15,510 bases of DNA from JBIICS01 sp044238735 (lineage in GTDB: Bacteria; Bacteroidota; Bacteroidia; UBA4408), in contig JBIICS010000066.1 of the NCBI GenBank assembly GCA_044238735.1, forward strand, positions 1 through 15,510, read 5' to 3'. Positions 1-10,000 of this stretch are shown here, piece after piece; position 1 is the first letter of the stretch; each line of letters starts with the position of its first letter. The notes under the pieces are model-generated. The model searched no databases, was not told the DNA's origin, and was given only the letters and a program-made list of their open reading frames with translations. A program made the position numbers and the translations under genes.

Positions 1-1637
1 ATAATGGCCAGCTTGTCAAGCTCTTTTTTGGAATCTTCTTTTAAAATAGCACTATCAAAATCGTAGTAAATATTTGGAATTTCTATTTCTTTTTTGGTCA
101 TTTTAATTAGTGAAAAATCAAAATCGGAACCATTTGCTTTCGAAAATTCCTTGCTAAATTTTTCATTCTCAATATTAAGATTGCGGGCATTACCAAAATA
201 TCCCTCCTTACTTAGGCTAATTGTATAATTTACGTTGGATTTTAAAGTTTCTACTTTGTAATTTCCCTTGGAGTCTGTTTCTGTTGTTATTGAGCTTCCG
301 TCGGATCCTTTGATGGTTATTGTAACATTATGGATTGCCTTATTGTTTGATTTATCAGTAATATTTCCGGATACACTGATAATAACAGGAATTATTTTAA
401 AGCTGTAAATATCATCATCTCCTATACCACCCTCTCTGTTACTGCAAAACATTCCTTTATCGGTATCAGAAAACACAATAGAAAAATCATCAGCACTCGA
501 ATTAAAGGGCGTTTTTAAATTTTGAGGTGTTTCAAATTTATCTCCAGTGAGTATTCGGCTTTTGAACAAATCTAATCCACCCATACCGATTATGCCATCT
601 GATGAAAAGAAAAGTACGGTATCACCCGAAAGGAAGGGGAACATCTCATTTTCATCCGTATTTAGTTCTGATATATTTATAGGGTCTGCCCAATAATTAT
701 CAATTAGTGTTGTTTTCCAAATATCCTTTCCGCCTTTACCTCCGGGCATATCCGATACAAAATAAAGTGTTTTAGAATCTTTGCTTAAAGTAGGATGACC
801 CACACTAAATCCTTTTGAATTAATATTTAATATCTCGGGCTTTGTCCATGTGTTTCGTTTAGTATCAAACTGCACTTTTAATATGTTACAAAGATCTTTT
901 TTTCCGTTTTCTCCGTTACATTGCATATAGTATGCATTCATATTTTTTTCTATAAAAACAGAACCCTCATTGTATTTAGTGTTTATTTCACCTTTAATTT
1001 TTGAAGGGGTGCTCCATTGATTGTTTTTGAGATTCGATTCGTAAAAGTCAGAGAAGCCCTGCCCGGTATAGGTGTCTAATCGGTTCTCATTTTCATCAAT
1101 TCGTGTTGAAGCAAAAATTAGTTTATCATTAATTAATGCTAATCCATATTCAGAAAAACTTGAATTAATGTTTTTTTCATTTACACAGCTATGGAGTGGT
1201 TGTTCTTTTAAAGTTTTGATCGCAAACTTGCAACTATTTATCAGTTTATTTGATTTTAATTCATCACTACTTAGTTCGTTGTACATTTCAAATGATGAGA
1301 TTGCTTCGGAGTATAAAGCAAGGTCCATCTTCATTTCTCCATAGTGGAGGTAAACTTTAGGATCATTATAATTCGATTTTATGGCTTTATCGAACCAATT
1401 TAATGCCTCATTGTAATTATTTTCTTGCTGATAACAATAGCCTATATTGTAAAAAATTCGAGGATGTTCTGAGGTATATTCATTTTTCTTTAATATTTTT
1501 TTGTAAAGTTCAGTTGCATGTAAATTATCTTTTTCTCTAAAACAACTGTCTGCTTTTTGTAAACTATTTTGTTGCGCAAATGAAAGCGTTGAAATAAATA
1601 GAAATAAAATACTAGTATGTAAATTTGGTTTTGGCAT
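1..1637 (-). CDS. PorE-like OmpA-family protein (TPR, PD40 propeller, CRD, OmpA), partial at 3' end
   Basis: The frame is open from an ATG at 1637 to the left edge (545 codons), so the C-terminus is missing. It starts with a signal peptide ending SFA before QQ, with no lipobox cysteine. Residues ~28-130 look like TPR helices (NIGYCYQQENNYNEALNWF). Residues ~158-411 hold about five PD40/WD40-like blades, with motifs such as TLYFVSDMPGGKGGKDIW and GGIGDDDIYSF. Residues ~413-500 form a carboxypeptidase-regulatory-like domain (SGNITDKSNNKAIHNVTI). From ~518 an OmpA/MotB-type peptidoglycan-binding domain begins (YYDFDSAILKEDSKKELDKL). This order matches PorE of Porphyromonas gingivalis, a T9SS component thought to tie the secretion machinery to peptidoglycan. 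Bacteroidota carry many paralogs of this architecture, so a T9SS role is inferred. The start lies 3 bp after the stop of the type B surface protein, which implies co-transcription and a possible functional link. Confidence 0.9.
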   Translation of the reverse strand, partial: MPKPNLHTSILFLFISTLSFAQQNSLQKADSCFREKDNLHATELYKKILKKNEYTSEHPRIFYNIGYCYQQENNYNEALNWFDKAIKSNYNDPKVYLHYGEMKMDLALYSEAISSFEMYNELSSDELKSNKLINSCKFAIKTLKEQPLHSCVNEKNINSSFSEYGLALINDKLIFASTRIDENENRLDTYTGQGFSDFYESNLKNNQWSTPSKIKGEINTKYNEGSVFIEKNMNAYYMQCNGENGKKDLCNILKVQFDTKRNTWTKPEILNINSKGFSVGHPTLSKDSKTLYFVSDMPGGKGGKDIWKTTLIDNYWADPINISELNTDENEMFPFLSGDTVLFFSSDGIIGMGGLDLFKSRILTGDKFETPQNLKTPFNSSADDFSIVFSDTDKGMFCSNREGGIGDDDIYSFKIIPVIISVSGNITDKSNNKAIHNVTITIKGSDGSSITTETDSKGNYKVETLKSNVNYTISLSKEGYFGNARNLNIENEKFSKEFSKANGSDFDFSLIKMTKKEIEIPNIYYDFDSAILKEDSKKELDKLAI

Positions 1638-1640
1638 CTT

Positions 1641-4600
1641 TTATTCGCCTATTAGAGTTACAGGCCCATTTAGTTTTGTTTCTGTTCCACTAAAATCTTT
1701 GAATGTTACGATATAAAAATAAGTTCCGGGCGATACAACCTTACCCTGGAATGTCCCATCCCAGCCCTCTTTTCCTTTGTATAACTCTTGTCCCCATCTG
1801 TTTATAATTTGTAAATCGAGCCCTCGTAAAAACAAATCATTTGTACCGTCATTATTCGGGGTAAATGCATTTGAAAGTGGTTTTATTTCCATTTTAATTT
1901 CAGCTTTGTCTAAACTCTCACATCCGTTTTCAGTTGCAGATACTGAAACTAAATCATTATTATTGAGTGAATTGTTTTGATAGGCATTAGATAATGAATT
2001 TTGAACCTGATTGTTGTTAATATAAAAAATATAGTTTTGATATCCGAAAGGCTCAGCTGTAAACGTAATGAGTTGTCCTTGATAAGCATATCCTAAAACA
2101 GCATCACTTGTTAAAGTCACAATTGGTCGCGGCCTTACGTTTACAGTAACCGGTATATAGCCATTTGCGTTTGTACAGCCTTCAACTGAAGTTGCTAACA
2201 TATAAAAGGTTGTGGTAGAATTTAATTGGGGTGTTGTAAAAGTATTTCCGGTATCTAATACATTCGAACTTATATTATTACCATCCCACCAAGTTATTAC
2301 AGATGATGTTGGATTTGAAGTTGCACTAATAATTGCACTTGTTTCTTCACATATAAAGGAGGGTAAACTTGTAATAACGGGGTTAGTAGGAAGTGGATTT
2401 ACTACGATTAAAACGGGTTGTTTTCCCTCACTATTTCTGCAACCAAAGTTGTTCTCGGTTTGTGTATAATAAGTTACAGTTGTACTTGCAATAAAACTAT
2501 AATTTAATGTATCTATCATATTTCCACCGGTTAATTGATCAAATAACAATACGTACTCTCCGGGTTGTGTTCCTAAAGCTGTAATTGTTACTTGAGTTCC
2601 TGCGCATACTGTATCGTTAGGATTAAGATTTATGAGAGGTGAGGCAGGTAGAGGATTTAAAATGACTTTGCATGAGTCGTTTGCACCAAGATTCTTGCAT
2701 CCGTTTATGTCTGTTGCTATTATTATATAATCTGTATTTACAGATGGGGAGACTACTAGTGGAGCGTTACCTATAAAATTATTTCCAGGTAAGTCGTATA
2801 TCGAATAATTTTCGCCATTAACTGGATTTTGCACATCAAGTGTTACACTATCTCCTAAGCAAACGGTTTTATTATTTGAATTAAATTGAGGATTATTAGG
2901 AGCTGCATTAACATTAATAGTTATCGAGTCTTTGTTTCCTAAGGCCCTGCAGCCTAAATTGCTATATGTTTCAATGTAATAGGTTGTAGTAATGGTTGGA
3001 TTAACAGTTGCACTTAGTGTATCTATCACCGTGTTACTTGCATTTAATAATAAATAAGTATTTCCTAATGGTGTTGCGTTTATAATGGTGCTTGATCCTT
3101 CGCATATTGTATCATCACTTGCTGTTAAATTTGGATGTGAAGGTGCACTGTTCACATTTATGAAATAGCTGCTTAAGGTATCGGTAGATTTGCATACTTG
3201 ACCGCCATAGTTTTGTACGGCCTGTATGTATAGAGTTATGCTGTTGTTTATATTTTGTATGGTATAGTTTAATGTGCCAAGTACTGGTGGTAAAGCAGTA
3301 TTGTTATCGTAAACATAATAAATAACATTATTTGGATTGTTTGGAGCTACAATGGTTAATGTAGTTCCTTGACAGATAGTGGTATCATTGTTTGTAAAAA
3401 TTGGATTTTTAGGCGCTGATAAAACATTGAAACTAATTATGCTTGTATCAGATAAGCAAGTGTTTATATTTTCAATTACATAGTAGGTGTTAACTCCTGT
3501 ATCTTGGGATAACGGTGTATATGAATTTCCTGTAGCTATAACCTGACCAGGATAATTAATATACCAGCTTAGTTGCCCTAATCCGGTTCCTGATGCAGTT
3601 AATGTAGGATTTGTATTTCCTTCACAAATTGTTTGATTAGATGAAACTATGTTCGGATTGGATGGCGCTCCACCATTATTTACAGTAACAGTATAAACGT
3701 TAGAAATACATAAACTATCATCTTTAACTACTACATGATAAGTTCCATTGCTTAGTCCGTTAAAAAGTGAGTTAGGCAGGAAAGTATTACCGCTGTCAAT
3801 TGAATAGGTTATATTTCCAAAACCAGAAGCATTTATTAAAATAGTTCCATCATTTGTACCACAATAACTTAACGGTGTGGTATTAACTGAAGAGATTAAG
3901 GGCAAGTCATTAACTGTAATATTTATACTTGCGGAGTCACTACAAGTTTTGCTGTCACTTATCCATACCTGTAAATTATATATTCCAGGTGTATTACCGT
4001 TAAAGTTGGGATTTGGAGAGCTTGTAGAGTTTAAACCGGAGGTTTGACCAGACCAGGAGTAATTTACTGCACCTGTGTTGTTAACCACAACAGTATTAAG
4101 GTTTATGCTGTTGTTCAAACAAACGTCTTGTATAGGGTTTGATATGGATACTTTAGGGTTATTATAAATGGTTATGCTTTTAGTTTGATTTGTTGAGCAT
4201 CCTTTGTTATCGATTACTTGTATATTTAAATTAAAAGTACCGGAGGTATCGGAATTAAAAATTGGATTTGGAATTTGCGTGTTATCCAGATAAATTGAGT
4301 CTGGGCCTGTCCAACTATAGCTATAGGGTGAATTACCAGAGTTTGCTGTTACATTCAAACTTATCGAATCTCCTAAACAGCTTTCTATATTTGCAGGTAC
4401 AATATTTATAACAGGATTTGGATTTACTATAACAGAAAATGTATCGCTTGCCGAGCATGTGTTTGCATCGGTAACTGAATATGTAAAAGTAAAATTGCCA
4501 AAACTTGAAGAATTAAATAAAGGGCTATAGCTACCGTTATTAATTATGGGCGTTAAATTAGATCCTGAAATTAGATAGTTCGTAAAATTATTAGAACTGC

Positions 4601-6725
4601 CATAGGAGGTATCAGTTGGAGTTAAATTTATTGTTTTTCCTGCACACACTTCTTTTAAATCCATATCTATTGTTGGTCTTTGGAAAATATTAACCAGAAC
4701 ACTGTCGCTAATTACGGAACCGCAGCCGTTACTTGATATTCTTCTGTAACAACGGAGGGTAATTAAACCTGAAGGAGGATTGTAGGAGATGGTATTACTT
4801 GAAGGTATGTTTTGCCAAGGTCCTATGCAATTATCTCTATATTGCCATTGATAGGCCCAGGGTCCATTACCTCCACTCGGTGCAACAGCTAATGCGGTCG
4901 TGCTTCCTAAAATAATGGCAGGGTCATCTCCACTGCATATTGATAATGATTTAGAGTTACCATTAAAAGCGATTTGTCCACCATCTAAACTGGAATAAAC
5001 ATTCACCGTTTTGGTTGTACTTTGTTTATTTCCACAAACACTTTCTATTACCAACCCGTAATTTGACGTAACCAATGGCTTTACCCAAACAAACGTATCA
5101 ACGCCCGGGGTTGAAATAGTATCTCCGTTAGGCCCTAAAAAATAAAAGTTAAAGGCACCTGTTAATGTTTTGTTAAAGTTTAGAAGTACTGAATCGCCTC
5201 TGCATAAAGAGTTATTTGGAAATTGATTAATTACCGGAGCGGCCTGAACTCCCGATCTAGCAGAGATAGAGTAATTACATATATCACCTCCAAATCCATC
5301 AATCATCAGGTAATATTTCTGTCCAGCAATCAGGTTTCTGCAAACAACTGTAAAACTAGGTATAAATGTTCCTGTAGAAATAGAAGTACAGTAAGGTTTA
5401 GTGGCATCAGTGGATATATAATAGTTTTGTAATATTCCAGATACTGTATCAAAGTTAGTACATGGAGCACTAACTTTAAATACCTGAAATTGCACGCCTC
5501 TGTTTCGGTAACAACTACCTACGTTAACATCTAATGTAGCTGTGGATGATGATGCTGTAAACGTTATCCATGAATTATTGTCTATAGTTACTCTGCGGTA
5601 GTCTCCGGTGTCACAGCTATTTAGTCCGAACGGACCGCCTTTAATCGAGCTGTTTACATACCCATTTGGTTCTGCAGCAAAAATGCTACCGTTGCTGGTA
5701 CCGCTCATGTTGCTGGGTCTGTCTGGGGTGTATAACGGTCCGGTAGTACCTTTATACCCATCCAAATCACATATATATAAAGAGGTTGAGCAATTATCGT
5801 TATTAGAAGTGGTTACACAAATGCCAAAATTGCCCCCTGCACTTGCAGTACCGTATGCCCAAAATCTTATGTAAACAGTTGATCCTGGCGCTAAACCAGT
5901 TTGAGAAATAACAGGCATATTGTTTCCAGAGGGATTCAGGCAGCCTGAAGAACAATTGGGTCCACCGTCATCATCGCAATTTATTTGAGTGAGAGCACCG
6001 CATGTTCCGGTGTATAGAGCCATAACCCCATCGGATATATTGCCATAACCAGGTTGTTGAGTAACTGCAATTTTACCACTTGCAGGAACCGTTACTCTAA
6101 ACCATACATCCCGGGTTCCAGCTCCCCAGCCTCCTTTTGAGTCTCCGGAGTTCGAACAACCCGCTGTAACGCTGGGTGAAGAGGTCGTTGCACCTACGGT
6201 TGTAAAATTCTGATAATTACATTCCTGGGTTACTGGCCCTAAATCTATTGCAGAACAGGCATTATCGTTAGTAACATTGGCTATATTAAATCCTTGAACA
6301 CAAATGTTAAATGTTCCGGTTCCCGATCCTGACCAGTAATTATATACTCTAATTAAATAGGTAGTTCCAACTGTAAGCCCAGTTGCAGTAATCACTTCCT
6401 GATCGCCGCTAAATCCATCATCCTGACAGTATAAAGAATTTAATGTAGCACAAGCGCCTGAAAATAATTGCACTACAGGATCCATGCCAACAGATGGCGA
6501 TACGGTTATTACCTGTTGTGTATTGTTAGCGGTAAAGCTATACCACACATCATCATCTGCATTACCAACACATCCTGCAAAACTGGAGGTTGCACCCACT
6601 GTTGTTCCAGATGTAAAAGTACAAGCTGAATTAACTGTTAGGGGTGTTGCAGTTGCACAATTGTTACTTTGAGCAAACACAGTGGTGTTGATGAACGTAA
6701 GTACTAAAATTAAAATATTTTTCAT
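1641..6725 (-). CDS. Large T9SS type B (gliding-motility-associated C-terminal domain) surface protein with PPC-like, Ig-like and SprB-type repeats
   Basis: This 1694-residue exported protein is complete. Its signal peptide (residues 1-19) ends VFAQ. Three cysteine-rich beta-sandwich domains resembling pre-peptidase/PPC-like modules follow at ~23-146, ~153-305 and ~308-490, with DDDVWYSFTA, RDVWFRV and Asp-rich loops. Then come Ig/PKD-like modules (~496-940, including YSYSWTGP and VNYSWSG), one SprB-type repeat (~944-1016, containing NDGTILINASGFGNITYSID), and six tandem Ig-like modules (~1021-1531). The last ~80 residues (1615-1694: SNAFTPNNDGTNDLF, INRWGQELY, WDGTFQG, PGTYFYIV) are a gliding-motility-associated/CHU_C type B sorting domain, the signal recognised by the T9SS. 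The protein is probably an adhesin or other cell-surface filament; no catalytic motif is visible. The gene sits 2 bp after the 119-residue protein gene and 3 bp before the PorE-like gene. Ligand and exact function are unknown. Confidence 0.93.
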   Translation of the reverse strand: MKNILILVLTFINTTVFAQSNNCATATPLTVNSACTFTSGTTVGATSSFAGCVGNADDDVWYSFTANNTQQVITVSPSVGMDPVVQLFSGACATLNSLYCQDDGFSGDQEVITATGLTVGTTYLIRVYNYWSGSGTGTFNICVQGFNIANVTNDNACSAIDLGPVTQECNYQNFTTVGATTSSPSVTAGCSNSGDSKGGWGAGTRDVWFRVTVPASGKIAVTQQPGYGNISDGVMALYTGTCGALTQINCDDDGGPNCSSGCLNPSGNNMPVISQTGLAPGSTVYIRFWAYGTASAGGNFGICVTTSNNDNCSTSLYICDLDGYKGTTGPLYTPDRPSNMSGTSNGSIFAAEPNGYVNSSIKGGPFGLNSCDTGDYRRVTIDNNSWITFTASSSTATLDVNVGSCYRNRGVQFQVFKVSAPCTNFDTVSGILQNYYISTDATKPYCTSISTGTFIPSFTVVCRNLIAGQKYYLMIDGFGGDICNYSISARSGVQAAPVINQFPNNSLCRGDSVLLNFNKTLTGAFNFYFLGPNGDTISTPGVDTFVWVKPLVTSNYGLVIESVCGNKQSTTKTVNVYSSLDGGQIAFNGNSKSLSICSGDDPAIILGSTTALAVAPSGGNGPWAYQWQYRDNCIGPWQNIPSSNTISYNPPSGLITLRCYRRISSNGCGSVISDSVLVNIFQRPTIDMDLKEVCAGKTINLTPTDTSYGSSNNFTNYLISGSNLTPIINNGSYSPLFNSSSFGNFTFTYSVTDANTCSASDTFSVIVNPNPVINIVPANIESCLGDSISLNVTANSGNSPYSYSWTGPDSIYLDNTQIPNPIFNSDTSGTFNLNIQVIDNKGCSTNQTKSITIYNNPKVSISNPIQDVCLNNSINLNTVVVNNTGAVNYSWSGQTSGLNSTSSPNPNFNGNTPGIYNLQVWISDSKTCSDSASINITVNDLPLISSVNTTPLSYCGTNDGTILINASGFGNITYSIDSGNTFLPNSLFNGLSNGTYHVVVKDDSLCISNVYTVTVNNGGAPSNPNIVSSNQTICEGNTNPTLTASGTGLGQLSWYINYPGQVIATGNSYTPLSQDTGVNTYYVIENINTCLSDTSIISFNVLSAPKNPIFTNNDTTICQGTTLTIVAPNNPNNVIYYVYDNNTALPPVLGTLNYTIQNINNSITLYIQAVQNYGGQVCKSTDTLSSYFINVNSAPSHPNLTASDDTICEGSSTIINATPLGNTYLLLNASNTVIDTLSATVNPTITTTYYIETYSNLGCRALGNKDSITINVNAAPNNPQFNSNNKTVCLGDSVTLDVQNPVNGENYSIYDLPGNNFIGNAPLVVSPSVNTDYIIIATDINGCKNLGANDSCKVILNPLPASPLINLNPNDTVCAGTQVTITALGTQPGEYVLLFDQLTGGNMIDTLNYSFIASTTVTYYTQTENNFGCRNSEGKQPVLIVVNPLPTNPVITSLPSFICEETSAIISATSNPTSSVITWWDGNNISSNVLDTGNTFTTPQLNSTTTFYMLATSVEGCTNANGYIPVTVNVRPRPIVTLTSDAVLGYAYQGQLITFTAEPFGYQNYIFYINNNQVQNSLSNAYQNNSLNNNDLVSVSATENGCESLDKAEIKMEIKPLSNAFTPNNDGTNDLFLRGLDLQIINRWGQELYKGKEGWDGTFQGKVVSPGTYFYIVTFKDFSGTETKLNGPVTLIGE
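2133..3665 (-). repeat. Six tandem ~85-residue Ig-like modules (protein-level repeat)
   Basis: Residues ~1021-1531 of the type B surface protein form six consecutive modules. Each opens with a (A/L)PxxP linker (APSNP, APKNP, APSHP, APNNP, LPASP, LPTNP). A T(I/V)C-type cysteine follows, or FICE in the last module, and a second cysteine comes 51-60 residues later: pairs 1034/1090, 1118/1178, 1208/1259, 1289/1343, 1374/1429 and 1459/1517. The spacing suggests one disulfide per module. The copies are divergent in sequence, so this is a protein repeat and not a recent DNA duplication. Confidence 0.75.
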
Positions 6726-6727
6726 GT

Positions 6728-7087
6728 TTACTTATCGTAATTCGGATAAACTTCATTTTTGTTTAGTGTTATTTCTTTAACAGAAAGTAGCTCATAACCA
6801 TTTTTTACAATGATTCTTTTCAAATCCTCACTGCAAAAAAATTGATCATTCTCACCCGTTTCTTTAACGTTAATCTCAACTACCAATTTAGTTGCCTTGC
6901 TTTCAGGACCTTTAAAAACGCTGTAGCAAGATATAACATCTTTATTTTTTAATATTTGCGTTTCAATTTTTTTACATTCATCCAAAGAACTAAGTCCTTT
7001 TATTCTTGTGTCGAGTATTTGCTTAACGGTCTGTGCATTTACATTCTTGATAAGAAAAAATGCAAAAAGTATAAGTACTTTTTTCAT
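6728..7087 (-). CDS. Small secreted/periplasmic protein of unknown function, HMA/ferredoxin-like pattern
   Basis: This is a 119-residue protein with a clear signal peptide (MKKVLILFAFFLIKNVNAQ, cleaved near residue 18). The mature part is about 100 residues and has three cysteines (38, 54, 85). I do not recognise a named family. The pattern of predicted elements (helix ~33-48, strand DVISCYSVF, strand KLVVEINVK, helix ~86-96, strand ELLSVKEIT) resembles the beta-alpha-beta-beta-alpha-beta order of heavy-metal-associated/ferredoxin-like folds. There is no CxxC metal motif, so metal binding is not supported. The gene lies between the amidase (6 bp upstream) and the type B surface protein (2 bp downstream). 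A role with one of those exported proteins is plausible but unproven. Confidence 0.82.
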   Translation of the reverse strand: MKKVLILFAFFLIKNVNAQTVKQILDTRIKGLSSLDECKKIETQILKNKDVISCYSVFKGPESKATKLVVEINVKETGENDQFFCSEDLKRIIVKNGYELLSVKEITLNKNEVYPNYDK

Positions 7088-7093
7088 GATAAA

Positions 7094-10000
7094 TTACTGT
7101 AAAATAATTTTAATAGTTTTATGTTCGCCATTATCATTAAATAATGATAGGTGATAACTACCCCGACTTAAGTGGTCGGGTAGTTTAATGTTTGAGATAC
7201 CGTTTGCAATTTTATCATTGGAATAAATCAATTTACCTGTATTGTCATATATTCTAACTTTTAAACTTACTCCACTTGTATTCGAAACATTAAAAGTATT
7301 GTTAATAACTGTCGGATACACATTGAAAGAAGATTTGAGTATTTCTTTTTTGGATAACGGTGCTGTTATTAAAATTCCATCAGACGAGACGATGCCTGAT
7401 TTTATACCGGCATTATTTTCTGCCCTTATATTTAAAAAATACAGTTGATTCATATTTAGACTAATTGAATCAACATATACAGTATCATATATCCAATTGT
7501 CTGTCCAGTTTACAACATCACTATCTCCTGCACTTGTACCAAACGAATACCAAAACTTTTTAAATCCGGAGTTTAAATCGCTTGCAGAATTCCAATTACC
7601 GGACAAAATATTATTAATTGTTGTAGAGTCCTTGTCAAAATAATCGCCATCATTTATAACGGTTGGCGGACTTGGTGGTGTCCAATCAACATCAATATCT
7701 ATAGATGATATAGCAGATAAATTACCTGCAAAATCCATATTTATTGATTTAATTTTTCCAGCAGGCAAAGATGGATTAGAGTTTTGATATCGAATATCAT
7801 TTGTTGAGGCAGCACCTACTTTAATAGTTGTTGCCTGATTGGAAAAACGGGAACGATATATTTTTAAATTATTTACTAAAAAATCACTATTTCCGGTTCT
7901 AAAGGAAATATAATTACCAGTTTGATGAGGATTTTGATCGGTATGAACGGCAGCAAGCTGGTTGTCAATATAAATCCATATTTTACCAAGTATTCTGTCG
8001 TATACTAATTTAACGTCGTACCAATAATTTGGATTAAAAACAAAAGAGGTATCCATAATGGGGGCAGATCCCCAGGTATTATTTACTACTTTATAAATTT
8101 GAATTTTATCTTGGTCTAATCTAAACCAAACAAAATATGAATTTCCTCTGTTAGTGGAGTCAGGTGAATCTGCCATAAAATGAAAACCTGCCCTTCTGTT
8201 TGCTCCGTTGTAATTTACACCTCCAAATTTTTGAGCCCAATTATAAAGGTATCGGTTAGAAATATTTTGTTTAAAAAAGGAATAGATATTGGTGTTAGTT
8301 AATGTGGTATCATTTTGTCTTAAATATCCGTTTTCAATAAGCCAGTTTCCATTTTTTAAAGTCCAGTCGGGATGTACAATAGAATCAAAGTTATCGCTGT
8401 AAAATCCATTGTCTTTATTTGCACGATACTCATATCCATTATATTCTAATACCTGATAAAAACTTTTGTCTAATCCGCTTCCCCCCGAATCAATATCGGT
8501 AAAGTTTGCACTAAAACTATTTCTGAACCAGTTATTAACAGTACTTATAGAAGTTGTTGGTTTAATGTTATCAGTAGGTGGAGGTGTTCCTGATGTTGTG
8601 GCATTCCAGGTTGCTGTCCAACCCGATGCAGATGTTGCACAGTCCGATCTAAAATCTAAAAGTAACTTTCCACTACTTGCCGTTATAGTTCCCGGACCAC
8701 TTGTGCCCGTGTATCTTCCTATTAATGGTGAACTTGTAGTCGATCCATCGTATATATATAAATAATCCCAGTTGTTTTCTAAATTAAATGCAGTAAATGT
8801 AACGGACAGACTATTAGCGTTTGTTGGATTTAAAAGATAAAGTTTGCGTTCATCATTTCCATAATCTCCATTTTGTCCGCCACTATCGTAAAACGTTCCA
8901 TTAAGTGATGTGTAATTAGTGGTAGGGGTATTGTTATTAATCAAATTATAATACAAATACCAATTCCATCTGGGTCCTGGGTCGTTGTGCGATTGATTGG
9001 CAAAATGCTGATGCCCCTTTATTTTAACACAACTTCCTAAGGTGCAGATATCATTACATGATGGCCCATGATAAGTTCTTAGTGGACTTATACCATATCC
9101 GGAGTTGCAAATATCTTTTACTAGATTTGCTGAAGAAGTATACATTGCATTAGTGTACCAACCATCTTGGTCTCTATACCCTTCATGTTCTAAACCAATT
9201 GCATAAGGATTTGCGTTTCCAACATGCCAGGCTTTGTCACTTTCTAAAACCATCTGTGTTACTTGTCCGTCACTCGATCTTAAAACATAATGAGCCGATA
9301 CACTGGCATTACAGTTTTTAAACCACGAGATACACCCAGCGTATGACCCTTCGATGTCGTGAATAGTAATAGCGCTTATAGCGGTACCTGCTCTTGAACT
9401 ATAATTACATGAGGCCGCTGCATTCCATAGGGCAGGTGGATAATCCGAAGAGAAGGTTTGAGTATTAAAGTTATATCTATCACCGCTTTGATTATAGATC
9501 TGTTCGTTATCTATTGTAATTCTGGAGGAAGAAAGTACCTTATAATTTACTGTTCCAAATATTTTTTCAATATTAATATTATAATGTGGTAGGTGATAAT
9601 TGGCCTGAAATGAGGGATTATTGAGTAGCCAGAAAATTTGATATAATTGTGTGTTTAGGGCAAAATTCTCCTGAAGATTTGGATTATTCGGTAATTCGGA
9701 AAGATACGTGATGGCAGGTGCAATTTCCTCTATTTGATTACTACGTATGTTTAATTTTTTTAAGGAACTAGATAATGCTTGAGCATATGCAATTATTTGT
9801 GTTTCAGGTTTTGAAATTTTTAAGTTAGTTAAACCACTTAATTCTTCCACTAATTTTCCATTTTCTCTGAAGTAATTTTTTCCGTTAAAACAAAGGCCCA
9901 TTACACCAACCGATTTTGGAATTCCAATACAACTGTTTTGATTCTTTTCTATGAGGTTACTAAATCTTGATTGAGAAAAGCTAACTGCTTCTAAAACTCC

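Noticed and set aside
1072..1344. 90-codon plus-strand open frame
   Set aside because: It lies antisense inside the PorE-like gene, whose frame is continuous and has clear domain motifs. The plus-strand product has no signal peptide or recognisable motif.
2133..3665. Repeat array as CRISPR or DNA-level tandem repeat
   Set aside because: The periodicity exists only in the protein. The DNA of the units is divergent, there are no identical repeats with spacers, and the frame is coding throughout.
5608..5874. Plus-strand open frame of 88 codons with a hydrophobic stretch
   Set aside because: It is a shadow of the Gly/Ser/Thr-rich coding sequence of the type B surface protein. The same applies to the other short plus-strand frames at 1777, 2212, 5223, 6484, 7242, 8466, 13186 and 13567.
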